The notes under the pieces: model-generated
The model's input: the letters and a program-made list of their open reading frames with translations, nothing else
What the model was told of the DNA's origin: nothing
Databases searched by the model: none
Position numbers and translations under genes: made by a program
In this document: one piece after another, positions 11,561 to 24,059 of the stretch
How positions within the stretch are numbered: the stretch's first letter is position 1
How the letters are laid out: the number at the start of each line of letters is the position of its first letter
Origin: Oasisia sp. SBJ-2009
Taxonomy: Eukaryota > Annelida > Polychaeta > Sabellida > Siboglinidae
Direction of reading: 5' to 3'
DNA length: 64,000 nt
Assembly: GCA_964017155.1 (NCBI GenBank)
Contig: OZ024855.1
Coordinates: 3,268,190 to 3,332,189 of the forward strand

Positions 11561-11925
11561 TCCAGATTATCAGGCATGTTTGAAAACCCTATAAATAGAG
11601 TCTAACAATATTGAAGTTGGTCAAGTAGTTCCAGAGATATGTCATTTTCTGTAGTTTCCATGAATGACGGCGACCATCTTTGATTTTGGGCCTTATAGGT
11701 GTCAAAAATGTGTAACCTAAGATTTGTGTTTAGTTCATACCCAAATAAAGTCAAATATATCGCTATCTCACTTTGGGATCCGAGAAAGTGCATCCCAGCC
11801 TACACTATTATCACACATTATAGATCATCATTGCGTTCAGGAACTGTTCTTGTAGATTGGAGAAAATCTGACGTTACGTTCACCTGTACTAAAGCAAAAG
11901 ATCGTATATAGACATATTTCAAACG

Positions 11926-12215
11926 TAAAGTAAAGGCAAGTTCTTATATGGCGCAGTATCCAGTCCTCAGGACCGTACAAAGCGCTTTACACTTTACTTC
12001 CCTGACAGACCTGGTCACTAAGACACCATCTCGGCTTCTCTGGGAAGCATCCAGCCATATGCTACAATTAATGCGCGAAGGCTGCTCGTACACATATTCA
12101 CCACTGTCTATAGTGAAAAAAACTTGCCCAAGGTTTTAACACCGCAGCCAGGATTCGAACCCGGGTTCTTGTAGTCGAGAGTCCGGAGTTCTACTCCTGA
12201 GCCATTGCGCTCTAC
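11926..12215 (-). mobile_element. tRNA-derived SINE, copy A
   Basis: Read on the minus strand it begins GTAGAGCGCAATGGCTCAGG (A-box-like) followed by GGGTTCGAATCC (B box). It ends with a tail containing TGGATACTGCGCCATATAAG and AACTTGCC. The tRNA-like head, unrelated body and tail typical of LINE-mobilised SINEs fit a SINE, not a functional tRNA, as no clean cloverleaf with acceptor stem can be drawn. Copy A lacks about 50 bp of the body present in copy B (around 55570-55620). Confidence 0.8.
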
Positions 12216-12348
12216 ACTTTTAAATAACTATTTCAGTAACTAACTGTACTCCGCAAACTAATGAAGTATGTCCTATAGTTACATAATGTCGTCAGGTCCG
12301 TCGGGCTCCGAACTTGGCCACTATGTCTCCATTAAATGACCATGTTGA

Positions 12349-12945
12349 GAATAAAAGTTGTGCATGATATGCATACCTAATTTAATTACGTATGGTTCAA
12401 AAATACCAAATGATGTAATTTACGTTATCCGGTATTTTACGTTATCGCGGGGAAGGAAGCATTGTAACTCATTCCATAGCGTTCTTATGGCAACGTTTAG
12501 GCCATACCCAAACGAAAGTGGTTCTGCTGCGGGTCTATCACACAATTTTCAAAACCAAACAATCAAATGCATGACAAACAAAATTGTGACATTGTACTGG
12601 CTAGATTCCCTTCATAATGACATTTTTTCTAATTAATTGAGACTACCTTGTTTATTTTGTGAAATAAAAGTTGTATTTGATATACATACCTAATTTAATT
12701 ACATATGGTTCAGTAATATGAAATGATGTATTTTACGTTATCCTGTATTCTACGTTATTGCGGGGAAGGAAGCATTGTAACACATTCCATGGCGTTCTTA
12801 CGGCAACGTTTGAGCCAGATCCAAACGAAAGTGGTTTTGCTGCGGGTCTGACACCCAATTTGCAAAACCAAAGGTAAAACTTGTATTTAGCAATGCATGT
12901 GCAATGCAAACAAATGTGATATTGTACTAGTGAGATTTCCTTCAC
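12349..12945. repeat. 313-bp tandem repeat, two units, copy A
   Basis: Unit 1 starts AATAAAAGTTGTGCATGATA (12349) and unit 2 AATAAAAGTTGTATTTGATA (12662). Both contain TTACGTTATC, GCGGGGAAGGAAGCATTGTAA and GTGGTTnTGCTGCGGGTCT. The word TGTATTCTACGTTATC also recurs at about 14298, 14481 and 15019, so the family decays outward over the next 2 kb. Confidence 0.85.
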
Positions 12946-13383
12946 AATGAGAGATTACTATCGTATAATTCCACTTAGACTTAGTTATTTTTGTATGCAA
13001 AATGAAGCTATCACTTGCAGCTGTTTTAAATCAGAAATTAGAAAAACAACATGGTAGCTAGCTAATGGTGTATCATTCTTGCACAAAGGACATATAAAAC
13101 ATTATAGTAAATATTTATTGATATAGTAAAATACACTCTTACATATATACTATTTAAAAAATGGAATGCTGTTATTAACCCAAACAGTATCAAGTCAACG
13201 AAACGCGAGTGGAATTCATAACAGAAACATTTCAACACATTCAGACACATGGAACGTAATACTACGTTTCAGGGGCCCGTGGAATAAATCACGTAGAATC
13301 CACATGACTGTGTTTTCTGAGTGTTTATAATTTCATTGTAGCGTGTACGTAATATCTCTTGGGTATCTTCCTGTTGTCTTTAG

Positions 13384-13643
13384 TGATTGGAGTGCTATTG
13401 TTCTTGTGTTGTTTTAAAGTTCAAATAAAAAGCCGCGAAAGTCAGCAAACAATCAATATGTACTACGTTAAAACAGTTGACTTGACCGCGGAAGCTAGAA
13501 AGAGAAGAAGCCATGAAATTCCAGGGAAAGATTCGAATTCACCGAGTGAAGAACTGACCGAAGTTGGAAATCAACGCCTAAACAAAAACGCTACCATAAA
13601 AACGACACTTGTATATGAGAGACTATTTCGAAGTTCATGTTGA
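13384..13643 (+). CDS. Candidate terminal exon: membrane anchor plus short cytoplasmic tail, copy A
   Basis: A polypyrimidine tract and AG (CTTCCTGTTGTCTTTAG) end at 13383. The frame after it reads a hydrophobic run (VIGVLLFLCCF, or from 13359 GIFLLSLVIGVLLFLCCF). A basic and polar tail of about 70 residues follows, to a stop at 13641. The tail contains MYYVKTVDL and, near the end, LVYERL, which fits the ITIM consensus (I/V/L/S)xYxx(I/V/L). The copy B frame (56874-57133) differs by only one residue (Val/Ile) plus one silent change. No ectodomain exon is recognisable upstream and there is no good ATG, so it may be an orphan exon or chance. Confidence 0.35.
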
Positions 13644-16196
13644 CTTCAAAGACGATTTCTTGGAATCCATGGATGCCTCCAAACCGCACTAAATACGAGA
13701 ACTTGCCATTCTTAAAACACACTCTCGCAGAAAACTAATTCACCTTGCAAGTAGATTTCATCGAAACCTACATGTGCCATTTTCTGGAGGAAATAAGCAG
13801 CGTGTAGTACTTTAAGGACCAAGTGAAAGTTCGTCCTGCGGTGATACAATATAAGGGAGTTAACGGTGTATTTGAAACACAAGAGCCTTGGGGTTCTGCC
13901 AGATGAAATGCCGCAGTGTTGCATCATAAAGGCCTTAGTTGGTTGGATCAAGCAAGTTAGTACAGGAACAGCACAATCGTGAATCCGATGTCAATTATAC
14001 GAGGTCATGTTCGACATATCTGTGTCATGGCAGTACTTCGAAACCGCGCAAGGTAATGTGGTAAAGGACCGTACGATGGGAGATGTGGGGTGTGAAACGA
14101 ATAGCTGATAAAATGTTTGCTATGTTTTGCGTTGTTACAGTAGGACTACGTCCTTAAGATCGAGGGGTAATTGGTAAGGACAACTTGACAACATTAGCCC
14201 CTCCTGCTCCAACAGGCAGGTCACAACATGTATTCAGGCATTGTCCATTAGATGCTGAGATCGTATTTCACCTGAACTGATAGGTGGTTATCCAATCTTG
14301 TATTCTACGTTATTTGTATTCAACGTTAACCAAGTTAACTAAACTCATTTTGCGAAACAACGAATGACCAGAGCACTGCTATTTCTTCTGTCATATACGA
14401 CAACAGTGTGGTCTTGTAATAACACGACAGTTGTATCCCTGTCTAATGTTAAAATGCTGCCAGAATGCAAAACATTATTTTGTATTCTACGTTATCAGCA
14501 AATGTGATTGCTGAAACATGAATACGTATACCTGTGCTATGAAACGTTACATATGTGATGCAATACTTTGTAACATGTTGAGTATATGTTCAGGTAATTT
14601 TGTATTTAACAGTATCTTTCAAAAGATCAACGATAAGAAATTATTACAATCGTATGTATTCTATCTTATACACATGCTGCAGTGTACACTTTAATTTGTC
14701 ATGATAATTACGCTACTTCATCAAGACATTTCAGTTGTTGGTGTTTCCATAAATGCTCCAAATGTCAAAATAAATGTTAAGTGATATAATAATAATATTA
14801 TGCAATGTATCATTGTTGAGGATTGAGTGAATACACTATCACGATTTAGTTGCTTAATTTTATTCATTACGCATGTATTTAACACAAATGTTTGAACCAT
14901 TTTAATAACAATAATATCAAGGTATTATGTATTTAACAAGCCTTAAAATCCATTATGTTTTTATTATATTACATATGTGAAACGTATCTATATTGCGCAT
15001 GAACAATCATAAATTTCTGTATTCTACGTTATCCACGGACGTCCTTTGGGGAAAGCTACGCCAGCTACCACATAGTTTGTCGAGACGGTGACTATTTTGA
15101 TGCAGTTGAAGACAAGATCCCAATGCAAGACATCTTACCTTACGTGGCCTACTTGATTCAATAATTGTGGCTTTTGGAAAACGGACAACCTTTGCAACTA
15201 CACATTTTTCTGCATCTTCAAAACATGCTCACATTTTGCACACACAAAAATATCATATTTAAGATAATCTGAACCTGAATCAGTTCTACACACGTCATAA
15301 CCATGATATCAGCTTGCATTACGCGCATTATTCATTTATTAATTATTATTTTTAAGTATATCCACGCATATTTAGTACGACAAGGTGGCGGATAATGTAG
15401 GATACATTGGGAAAAAAAGACGGAAAATCATCCTGGTTTGACAGGTTGGTGCAATAAACCAAGGATAGATTAGATGAGAAGAACGATTGTTCCTAGCAGT
15501 TCAACATATATATGCTTTCATATGGAAGGAAATATTTTTCAATATATTGAAATATAATTTTTCCCATTTTAAAAACTGAAGACGTTTTCGGTGTTTTCAA
15601 CCATATATATATATATGACGTACCTTCGCCACAATCATAGGCAGTACAAGAATATATTCCTTTTCCCACGAACAATATCAGAGTGGAATAGTCTGCCAAG
15701 TGTCTGTAACATTATTTTAGTAGTGAGTGCGATACGCATTGTATAAATTCGTCGAAGCATGACGGTCGCGGCAGCAGAGATTCGTCACACACGATGAAAA
15801 GAAATGTCGAAACTTTCGTACCTAAAGCGCTCAACATCCGATAACGACGGCAGTTTAAATATGCCGATGGAGCGAACTTCGGATGTGCTTCAGCGCTACT
15901 TTTAAATACCATAAATACCTCTCCCATCCCCATTACTGCCTATCGATGCCCCCTGTGATAGTGACCCCCTCCTGCGATTGTGACACCACCGCGTGTCTCC
16001 GGAACTAGAGAGCGGCGAGAAGCAGAGCGGGGAGCGTGGTCGAGCTTGTTTGTGTTTGTTGGCAGTTTGAGCTTGTTATTAGTATTAAACTGTCTAAGCC
16101 AACTTTAAATACGTCGTTAAATATATATCACACTGCTTCCAGTTTTGCTCGTGATCAATCAAAACTCTCATAAACCTACTAATAGTCACTATTGTC
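13644..16196. other. Intergenic AT-rich sequence, no gene recognised
   Basis: There is no domain I recognise on either strand. A minus-strand open frame at about 13712-13993 is kept in copy B with three residue changes, but it lacks an ATG at its start and resembles nothing I know. Scattered TTCTACGTTATC words link the region to the 313-bp repeat. A short (AT)7 run at 15603-15616 is the site of a large expansion in copy B. Confidence 0.5.
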
Positions 16197-16520
16197 ATGG
16201 GCGTCGATCGGTGGGGGACGAGGGGGACACGTCCCCCCAACTTTACAGCACGAGAGGAACATCATAGTAAATGTGCCCCCACATTTTTATTTCAGAAAAT
16301 AAATTCCAGGCATGTAGCGAGACTGATCACTTCCCTCTCTTAAAAGCCCCCATACATATATGTATAGTAGTAAAAAAAACTCAGATATTTAAAGTTCCAA
16401 CTACGTAGTGGAAAATAACTAGCTAAATTGCTTACTTGGCCACAGCGCGCAACCTGATCTTAGTCCAGTGAATATTCTTCATACTGGGCTCTATCATTTT
16501 ACACCATTGTGTTGATAATA

Positions 16521-16726
<206 letters not shown>

Positions 16727-17138
16727 TATAGCCATCAAGCACATTATAGATGATAATTTTTTGTTTGCACGGTCACCCCTTGGCTTGCAGCGTGGTGCAA
16801 CCTGCGGATTTCTGCACTTTGTGCAATATAATCCCATTTGAGCGATAAGGGATTTCTTTGCCAAAACGTGGGATTGGGATATCCTGCACAGGCACTCCTA
16901 CCTGCAACCTCTGCATCTTGTCACTCTGTGAATTAGGCAAGCAGTTATGGGTCCAAAGTCTACGTTCCAAAATTTCAGTGATGGGGTGAGCAATGGCCCC
17001 TATTCAAATGCGTGTAGCCAACATGACTATTTTAAATAGCATACCATAAAATAAAGGCCTTTGTTTATTTTAGAATTAGCATCAGACCAACAACAAATTA
17101 TTTTTGTATTTACTAAAAACACTTATTGCAGGTCACAG

Positions 17139-17139
<1 letters not shown>

Positions 17140-17221
<82 letters not shown>
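17140..17221. repeat. (AT)n microsatellite at right end of TIR element, copy A
   Basis: A pure AT run immediately after GCAGGTCACAGAT. It marks the point where similarity to the complete inverted member at 40994-41893 stops. From 17222 to about 18040 there is no recognisable gene; a short AATAATAATAATAAATAA run lies near 17570. Confidence 0.97.
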
Positions 17222-17225
<4 letters not shown>

Positions 17226-18039
17226 AACACACAATTCTCCCTTATGAAGAGAAACAGGTATATTGGTAGGTACTGGGGAGACCAGTATAATACATGCTAC
17301 ACGCTCACCACCGAACATCCTGCGATTGTGTTTGAAACCTGGCATAAAATACACCAAAGTTCTTTTTAATGTAGTCAATTGTCTAATTGATACCAACAAA
17401 CGAAATTCAAAACGGTATTGATTCAAACGCGACGTTCAATTGCGAGAAGACATACATATTGTCAACATTAAAGGAGTGTTTGACCTTTATTAAAAAAACA
17501 CTCTAGAAAAGCAATTCGGTTCCTTTTCTAGGTGTTGGCCAAATTGTGTCCGGTCAGTCTCCGTTGGTGAATAATAATAATAATAAATAAGTATATATCG
17601 CAATTAAACGCAACATATTCCGTACGTACCGGTGTCTATTAGTAGTTTTTTGTAGATTTTCAGGCAAAACACCTTTGTCATTCTCCAGTGATTGTAGCAG
17701 CTACGTTATAGGAGGTTTGGGATAATGAAATGTTTGAAACGTACAAACTGATATCGATTTATATGATAGCCAATCATCAGATTGATTACCGTATTTTCTG
17801 TTATGTTGTGTCAGGTTTTTATTTGTGGTACTATATGATTAAGTGCAATATAAACCGACTTTAAATTAATATAAAACAAATAATACGTTAAAGTTAGTAT
17901 GTGTGTAAATTATATAATTAAGAGGACCTTCACTCAACTATGGAAATTTCAACACTGACTATTGATAACTTCACTCCACAACTAATCGAATTTGGTCACC
18001 GCGACTAAAGAGCTGTTAAGGCGACGAGTTAACTGCTAT

Positions 18040-18174
18040 TGACTGACAACGTAGAGTGACAGGCGGTCGTATTCATAAGAGTCACGACGAAGAAACACAA
18101 CCCACACGACACTCGCACGTGAAAAGAAACTGTTCGCCAAACGACGACTAACATCGAGACACCGCCAAGTGACG
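18040..18174 (+). promoter_or_regulatory. Conserved leader of the LRR-kringle pseudogene, copy A
   Basis: It is similar to the inverted sequence at 4231-4350, including CACAACCCACACGACACTCG-like words and the block just before the (lost) start codon. This shows that the pseudogene arose by duplication including promoter DNA, not by retroposition, in agreement with its retained introns. Confidence 0.5.
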
Positions 18175-18500
18175 ATAGTTGGGTCGACCGCTAGGCCGGG
18201 AGTGCGGCGTGGTGACGTGTCTGAGGAGCCACGGCGATGGCTGTTGATCGCGGTACTGGTAGCGGCCCTCATACCGCCCAAACGGGCTGGCTGTTTAACG
18301 ACCCAAAGCGGGGCCGACTGTTACGTCTATGGCAACCCACAGGTACCGTCATTCAATCGCACCTTCTTATATGAGGTCATCAGAATCCGTGGAGGCGAAC
18401 TGAAATTCGGAGGCGGGTCAGAACGATTGATAATACAAGCAGAAGCTTTAAAGAACATAAACGCCAAGAAAATAGAATTCTCTTTTATAAGTAGCATTAC

Positions 18501-21500
18501 TTAACAAGGGCTTAACAAGTTGGGGTCCAGAACCAAGCTCCAGATGGTATGTGAACAAGGAAGCCTATGGCTTATCGAGTGTTCACTTAAAATTATAAAT
18601 ATACAATATTATCAAATGCACTAAAATGCTACTAATTAAAATACGTTGTCTCTAAAAATACATAAGTAAAATAAAAACTATACGTCGTCTCTAAAATATA
18701 CAAGTAAAATAAATAAATACATATCATGTCATACAATAACACAATTTGTTATGATAATAAATTAATAAAAAAATATTATTAAAATAATTTATAAAACATT
18801 TATGTGTTCAACCTAGGTATAGCACGCCCTTGCCAGATAATTGTCAATTTAATTTTTAGACATATTTACACTGTTGGCATTTACACAATCATGACTTATT
18901 AAACGATTCCAATCATTTATTGTTCTCTGGGAGAAGGAGAATTTTCCTTTATCTAACGTACAGTATGGCTTAACTAACGCTGCCTTATGCACCCTTGTCA
19001 TACTAGTTTGAAAACAAATGTTGCTATCAATATCTTCATATCCATTCAATATCTTAAAAACTTCTATTAGGTCTCCTCTTAATCTTCTAGTTTATAATGT
19101 TGTCAATCTACTTCATTCGTCTTTCATAGCATTTGGAATGAGTTTAATTGCCCTCCTTTGAACTCTTTCTAGTTTTACCGATGTCTTTCTTATGATATGG
19201 CCTCCATGCCTGAATGCAATATTCCAAGTGTGGCCTAACTATTGCCTAGTACAATGGTATGATTAAAGTCTTATCCATGTATATGATGTTCCTTCTAATT
19301 AGTCCCAATATTTGATTGCCTTTTGCAGCAGCAAGTCCACATTGCTCCGAAACTGTCATGTCGGCACTAATTGTAACTCACAAGTCCTTTTCTGTTACAC
19401 TTGTGCCTAATATAGTATTGCCCATAAAGTATTCTTTGCTCACATTACCATGTCCAATGTGGATGCATTTATATTTACCAAAATTAAATAACATCTGCCA
19501 TTTTCAGACCATTTGACTAACTTGGTTAGATCATCTTGTAAAATTTCTTTATCTGTATCAGTTTTTACAGTTTTGAACACTTTTGTGTCGTCTGCAAATT
19601 TAAGTACTTTATTTGATAAGTAATCATCAAAATCATTTATAAATATCAAAAACAGTATTGGTCCCCAACACCGACCCCTGTGGAACTCCACTCAAAACTG
19701 GTTTCCAGTTTGATATCTCTCCCTCTACTATTACACTCTGTCTTCTATCTGTCAACCATGCCTGTATCCAATTTATCATACTTTCTCCTATACCATAGGC
19801 TTTTAATTTAATTAACAGTCTATGATGTGGTACTTTATCGAACGCTTTCTGAAAATCTAAGTATACTACATCCACCGGTGAACCATCATCTACCCACTTA
19901 GTAATATTTTCTAAAAAACATAAGAGATTGGTTAGATAAGACCTAGCTTTTAGGAACCCATGTTGAGATTTAGTTATTAATTTGTTTTTTACAAGAAGGT
20001 CTACCTTGTGGTCTCTAATAAATGTTTCTAATAATTTCCATAATACTGATGTTAAGCTCACTGGTCTATAATTTTCTGTCTTACTCTTCGATCGTTTTTT
20101 AAATAATGGTGTAACATTTGCTTCCTTCCATTCTGCTGGAACAACTCCCTCTCTAAGTGATATATTAAACAAATTAGCAAGTGTATACTGATTTCGTTTA
20201 TAATTTCCTTAAGTAATTTAGGTGTTATTCCATCAACTCCGGGTGATTTATTTTCTTTCATCATCTTATTTTTTGGGGATATCATTTCAGGAGTGACAAA
20301 TAACTGCCCTAAATTATGTGATTCACCACCCTCAAATTTCCTAACAGGTAACGGCAGTGAACTTATATCTTTTTTAGTGAATACAGAGCTGAAATATTCA
20401 TTCAGATCCTCTGCCATTTGAAACCCACCAGATATTACATTACCTGCGCTGTTTTTTAGTGGTCCTACTTTATCTCGAACCTTCTGTTTACTCCTTACGT
20501 AAGCGTAGAAACTCTTACTATCATTTTTTATGTCATTCGCTAATTTGTCCTCAAAAGACCGTTTTGATTTTCTCATTTCAGTTGTAGCTAAATTGAGTGC
20601 CTTTTAGTAATTGTTATAGCCTTCTATATTTCCAGTGTTTCTGTATATTCTCCACATTATTTGTTTGTAGGCACTCTTTCGTATGGCTTCTTTTGACAGG
20701 TATTTCTTCCTAGATCGTTTCCCTTGATTATTTAAAGGAACAAATGTTTCAATAATACCCTCAATCTCATATTTCAAAATTATCCAACATTCTGTTGCTG
20801 CCTTGTCCTTCATTAAGTCAGTCCAATTTATGCTTGCTAAGTAGGTTCTCATTTGTTTATATTTGCCTTTGTTGAAATTTCTCCTCCATCGCTTTTTGCC
20901 AGTAATCTCTGTTTGCATTTTTATACTAAAATGGATCTGATTACGGTCACTAGATCCCAAAGGCTCACATATTTTACCATTATCAACTAATTCGTTTTGA
21001 GAGGAGAATACTAAATCCAACACATTTCCATCTCTAGTTGGTTCTAAGACATGTTGTGTAAGGAAACAGTCCTGTATTAGAAGTAAAAACTACTGGTCAT
21101 CTCTTCCAATACTCTGTAGTGATTTCCACTGAATATGACCATGATCAAAATCACCCATCATAGCACATTCCCTTTTTATTAATCTCCTTTATGGCATTGT
21201 GCAATGTTTCATCATCCTCTTGTCGTACAAATTAGCCCTATCGTTAATGTTGATTTGTTGTGGCTATATTGCACCAAATAGTTTCTTCGCATCCTGCTTC
21301 CTTTTCCATCTGTATTTCATATGCTTGTATAGAATCCTTAATATACATAATGACCCCACCTCCCATTCTCTCTTGTATGTATTTTCGAAACATTACATAA
21401 CCTGAGAGCATTAGTTCTGCATCAACCATGTCTTTATGTGCTCATGATTCCGTGATACCTATGATATCGGGTTCTATATCCGCTACCATGCAGTCTAGGT

Positions 21501-21583
21501 CACTTCTCTTTTTATTATGATTCTGGCATTTAAGCATATACATCTAAGTTCAATTTCATTGATTATTTTAATTTTACTTGCCA
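18501..21583 (-). mobile_element. CR1-like LINE 'CR1-B', nearly full ORF2, inserted in LRR exon, copy A
   Basis: On the minus strand from 21583 leftward come the endonuclease start (PDIIGITES, stop, AHKDMVDAELMLSGY), GGGVIMYIKDSI, LDLVFSSQNELV, then linker and RT blocks KSPGVDGITPKLLKEI, NYRPVSLTSVLWKLLE, SQHGFLKARSYLTNLL, VVYLDFQKAFDKVPHHRL, SGVPQGSVLG and LKFADDTK. The C-terminal block reads KFSFSQRTINDWNRLI. It is broken by stops and frameshifts. The 3' end carries two copies of CTTGTTAAG, the short terminal repeat expected for CR1. A short repeat (TTACTT) flanks the insertion. It is present at the same base in copy B. Confidence 0.92.
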
Positions 21584-22436
21584 GCCGCGGGCGTTCTCGA
21601 GTGCTGGGCCTGACGTCAAACAACTGAAATTTAATTGGAACGGTATGTTAGCGATCCCTGATGGCGCTTTCGATGACCTTGGTCAGCTGAGACTTCTAGA
21701 TCTTAATTATAATCATCTGAAAACAGTGAATCGCAACATGTTCAAACATTTGTCTCGTCTGGAGATATTGATACTTACAAACAACCATCTCGAGACGATT
21801 CCCGGTGACAATTTCGATAGCCTGACTCAGCTAAAGTATCTTAATTCTTAGCAACAACAGCCTGAAGACAATGAGTCACATCATGTTTAGTCACTTTTCA
21901 CGTCTGAAGTTCCTGTCTCTTGAAAACAACACTCGAGACAATTCCCGACGACGCATTCCTTGCACTCGGTCGGTTGTACAACTTGAAACAGGTCAACTCC
22001 GGCCTGTCAACACTAAGTGCGACACTTCTCGGCATTTTGTCACAAATTCATTATTTGTTCCTAAACCGCATGCCACTGGTGTGTGACAGTCAACTGGCCT
22101 GGGTACAGAAATATAAGAAACTGGTACAAGGCACATGCGCTAATCCGCCACTGCTTCAGGTCAACTCGTCAAATCATATGACGTCTCCGAGTGTAATCCA
22201 GACGACACAACAAACACAGGTATACTCGCATTGTTTCATAAATATTATAGCTAATAACCACTTACGGCTAGTAATATTTTGAAAACAAACCTCTCTAATT
22301 TCGAATAGAAACCGTGACATTTCGATGAAATGATGATGACATCAATATAAAACTCCTAACTTACATACTTGTTAAAAAAAAGATGTTTTAAATCGAAATC
22401 TTCGTTACTACATTCCGCTGTCTGCCGTTCCGCCCG

Positions 22437-22985
22437 TCAGTCTGTCTGTCCATTTGAATGTATATGGGTGTATATATCTGTATGTATGTTTGTATGTATA
22501 TCCGTTTGTACCTCTATCTGTCTGCCTGACTGTTTATTTGGTTGTATGTATATCTCTGTCTTTGTGTTTGTCTGGCCGATGTGCTCTGTGTGTCTGTCTG
22601 TCAGTCTGTCTGTCCGTCTGTCTGTCTGGGTGTCTGTCTGTGTGTCTGTGTGTCTGTGTGTCTGTGTGTCTGTCTGTGTGTCTGTGTGTCTGTCTGTCTC
22701 TCTGTCTGTCTGTCTGTCTGTATGTCTGTCTGTATGTCTGTATGTGTGTGTATGTATGCATGTATGTCTGTTTGTATCTCTGTATCTCTATGTGTCTGTA
22801 TGGTTGTATGTCAGTCTGTCTCTCTGTCCGATTTGCTCTCTGTGGGTCTATCTGTATGTCTGTCTGTCTGTCTGTCTGTCTGTCTGGTTGTACGTCGGTC
22901 GGTCTGTATCTCTCTGTCTGTATGTCATTTTGTTTGTCTGCCTATCTGAACCTGTCTCTGTCTCTGTCTCTCTCGTTCTCCTTCT
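22437..22985. repeat. (TCTG)n / (TG)n-type microsatellite in pseudogene intron 1
   Basis: An imperfect TGTC and TATG tetranucleotide array followed by CTCT-rich sequence to about 23090. It occupies the same intron position as the (AT)n array of the minus-strand gene, just after the LRR exon donor. Open frames through it are low-complexity. Confidence 0.95.
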
Positions 22986-23897
22986 CTCCCTATCTCTTGC
23001 TCTGTAATTTTCCTTCCCCCTTCTCTCTCAATCTCTCAACCTGACTCTCACTCTCACTCTCACACTCTTCCTTTCACTCTCTCTCTTTAAATACCTAGCT
23101 TAATCACAGCGATATCGCTTATTTCATAGGTGACACTGGCGCCTGTGTTTACCTATGTCGTAGGTAACATGACGGAGTGTCTGCTAACTGCTGACGGTCA
23201 CGACTACCGCGGTCTTGCCCACACGACCAAGTCAGGTCGGATACGTCAACACTGGAATTCACAAGAGGTAGCGAACATTTCTATCTTACCGAGTAATTCG
23301 TAAAATGTTACTTGTCAAACGTACTGCTAAAATGATGTAATGAGTGTGCGAAATGTAATTGCTATATCCATCATGTTTATTGAATAACATTCATTATTTC
23401 TTTTAAATATTTTGTTTCCCTGGATTTCTTTGATCAGCTTATTTCTATTTTGCCTATTAAGTGTTGATCGTATTTCACAATATTTATATACCCGCGGAAA
23501 TTTAACATCTAATTAAGAATATAGGTAATTGTCAAAACGGCGATAACCTGTTAAAATATGTTACATTGCTGAACTATTAATTAGTTTAGTACTTCAAAAT
23601 AACGTAATGGAAAATTCAGACCGCCATATAGGAGTCTGCTGTACTTTGTGAAGAACTATTCGGCTCTTTCCTTACAGCCTCATAGACACGACTGCGCCGC
23701 AGGAGGCAGAGCAAACTACTGCAACAACAACGTCGAAAACACCCCGAGTCATTGTCCGGAGTCAGCGCCCTGGTGCTACACGACCGACCTGACCATGCGC
23801 TGGGAAGACTGCGACATTCCTCGGTGTGAATAAACTCACACGGCTGCCGCACTACAAAGTGTTCATGATTATCTTCAATATGATATACCTGGTACGG

Positions 23898-23904
23898 AAA
23901 TAAA
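23898..23904 (+). promoter_or_regulatory. Candidate polyadenylation signal of LRR-kringle pseudogene
   Basis: AATAAA lies about 65 bp past the TAA of the last kringle exon and is followed by a short A run. It suits the 3' end of a short-UTR mRNA for the ancestral gene. Confidence 0.4.
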
Positions 23905-24059
23905 AAAAAATCCACGCGGAGTCTTTTAAAGTATTACTCCACCGCGTGATCCATCCTCCGTGTAAATGTGAACGGGAATCATGATTCTGTTACTACAGCA
24001 AATGAACTAAGCCATTTCTCAAGGACACCGTTCGGTGATTTAATAAAAAAATGACAAAA

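Larger units (their letters stand above)
18175..23833 (+). pseudogene. LRR-kringle pseudogene, copy A
   Basis: This plus-strand paralogue of the minus-strand gene keeps all three exons: exon 1 (18175-18500 plus about 21584-22219), exon 2 (23164-23267) and exon 3 (23678-23833), with matching splice sites (ACAG|GTATAC; CGTAG|GT; CAAGAG|GTAGCG; CTTACAG|CC). The expected ATG is ATA at 18175 and no nearby ATG replaces it. A CR1 element interrupts exon 1; removing it restores frame across SSIT-CQPRAF. Three frameshifts follow, near 21845 (one extra T), 21931 and about 22175. LRR content is much shorter than in the minus-strand gene. LRRCT reads CDSQLAW instead of CDCKLAW. In exon 2 the kringle Cys of RMCQHW is Arg (RIRQHW). 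Exon 3 is intact and ends CDIPRCE. Confidence 0.88.

Noticed and set aside
12120..12215. Functional tRNA gene
   Set aside because: A and B boxes are present, but no full cloverleaf or proper 3' end; it is joined to a SINE body and tail.
22369..23044. Cys-Val-Ser-rich open frames
   Set aside because: Translation of the TCTG/TGTC microsatellite inside the pseudogene intron.
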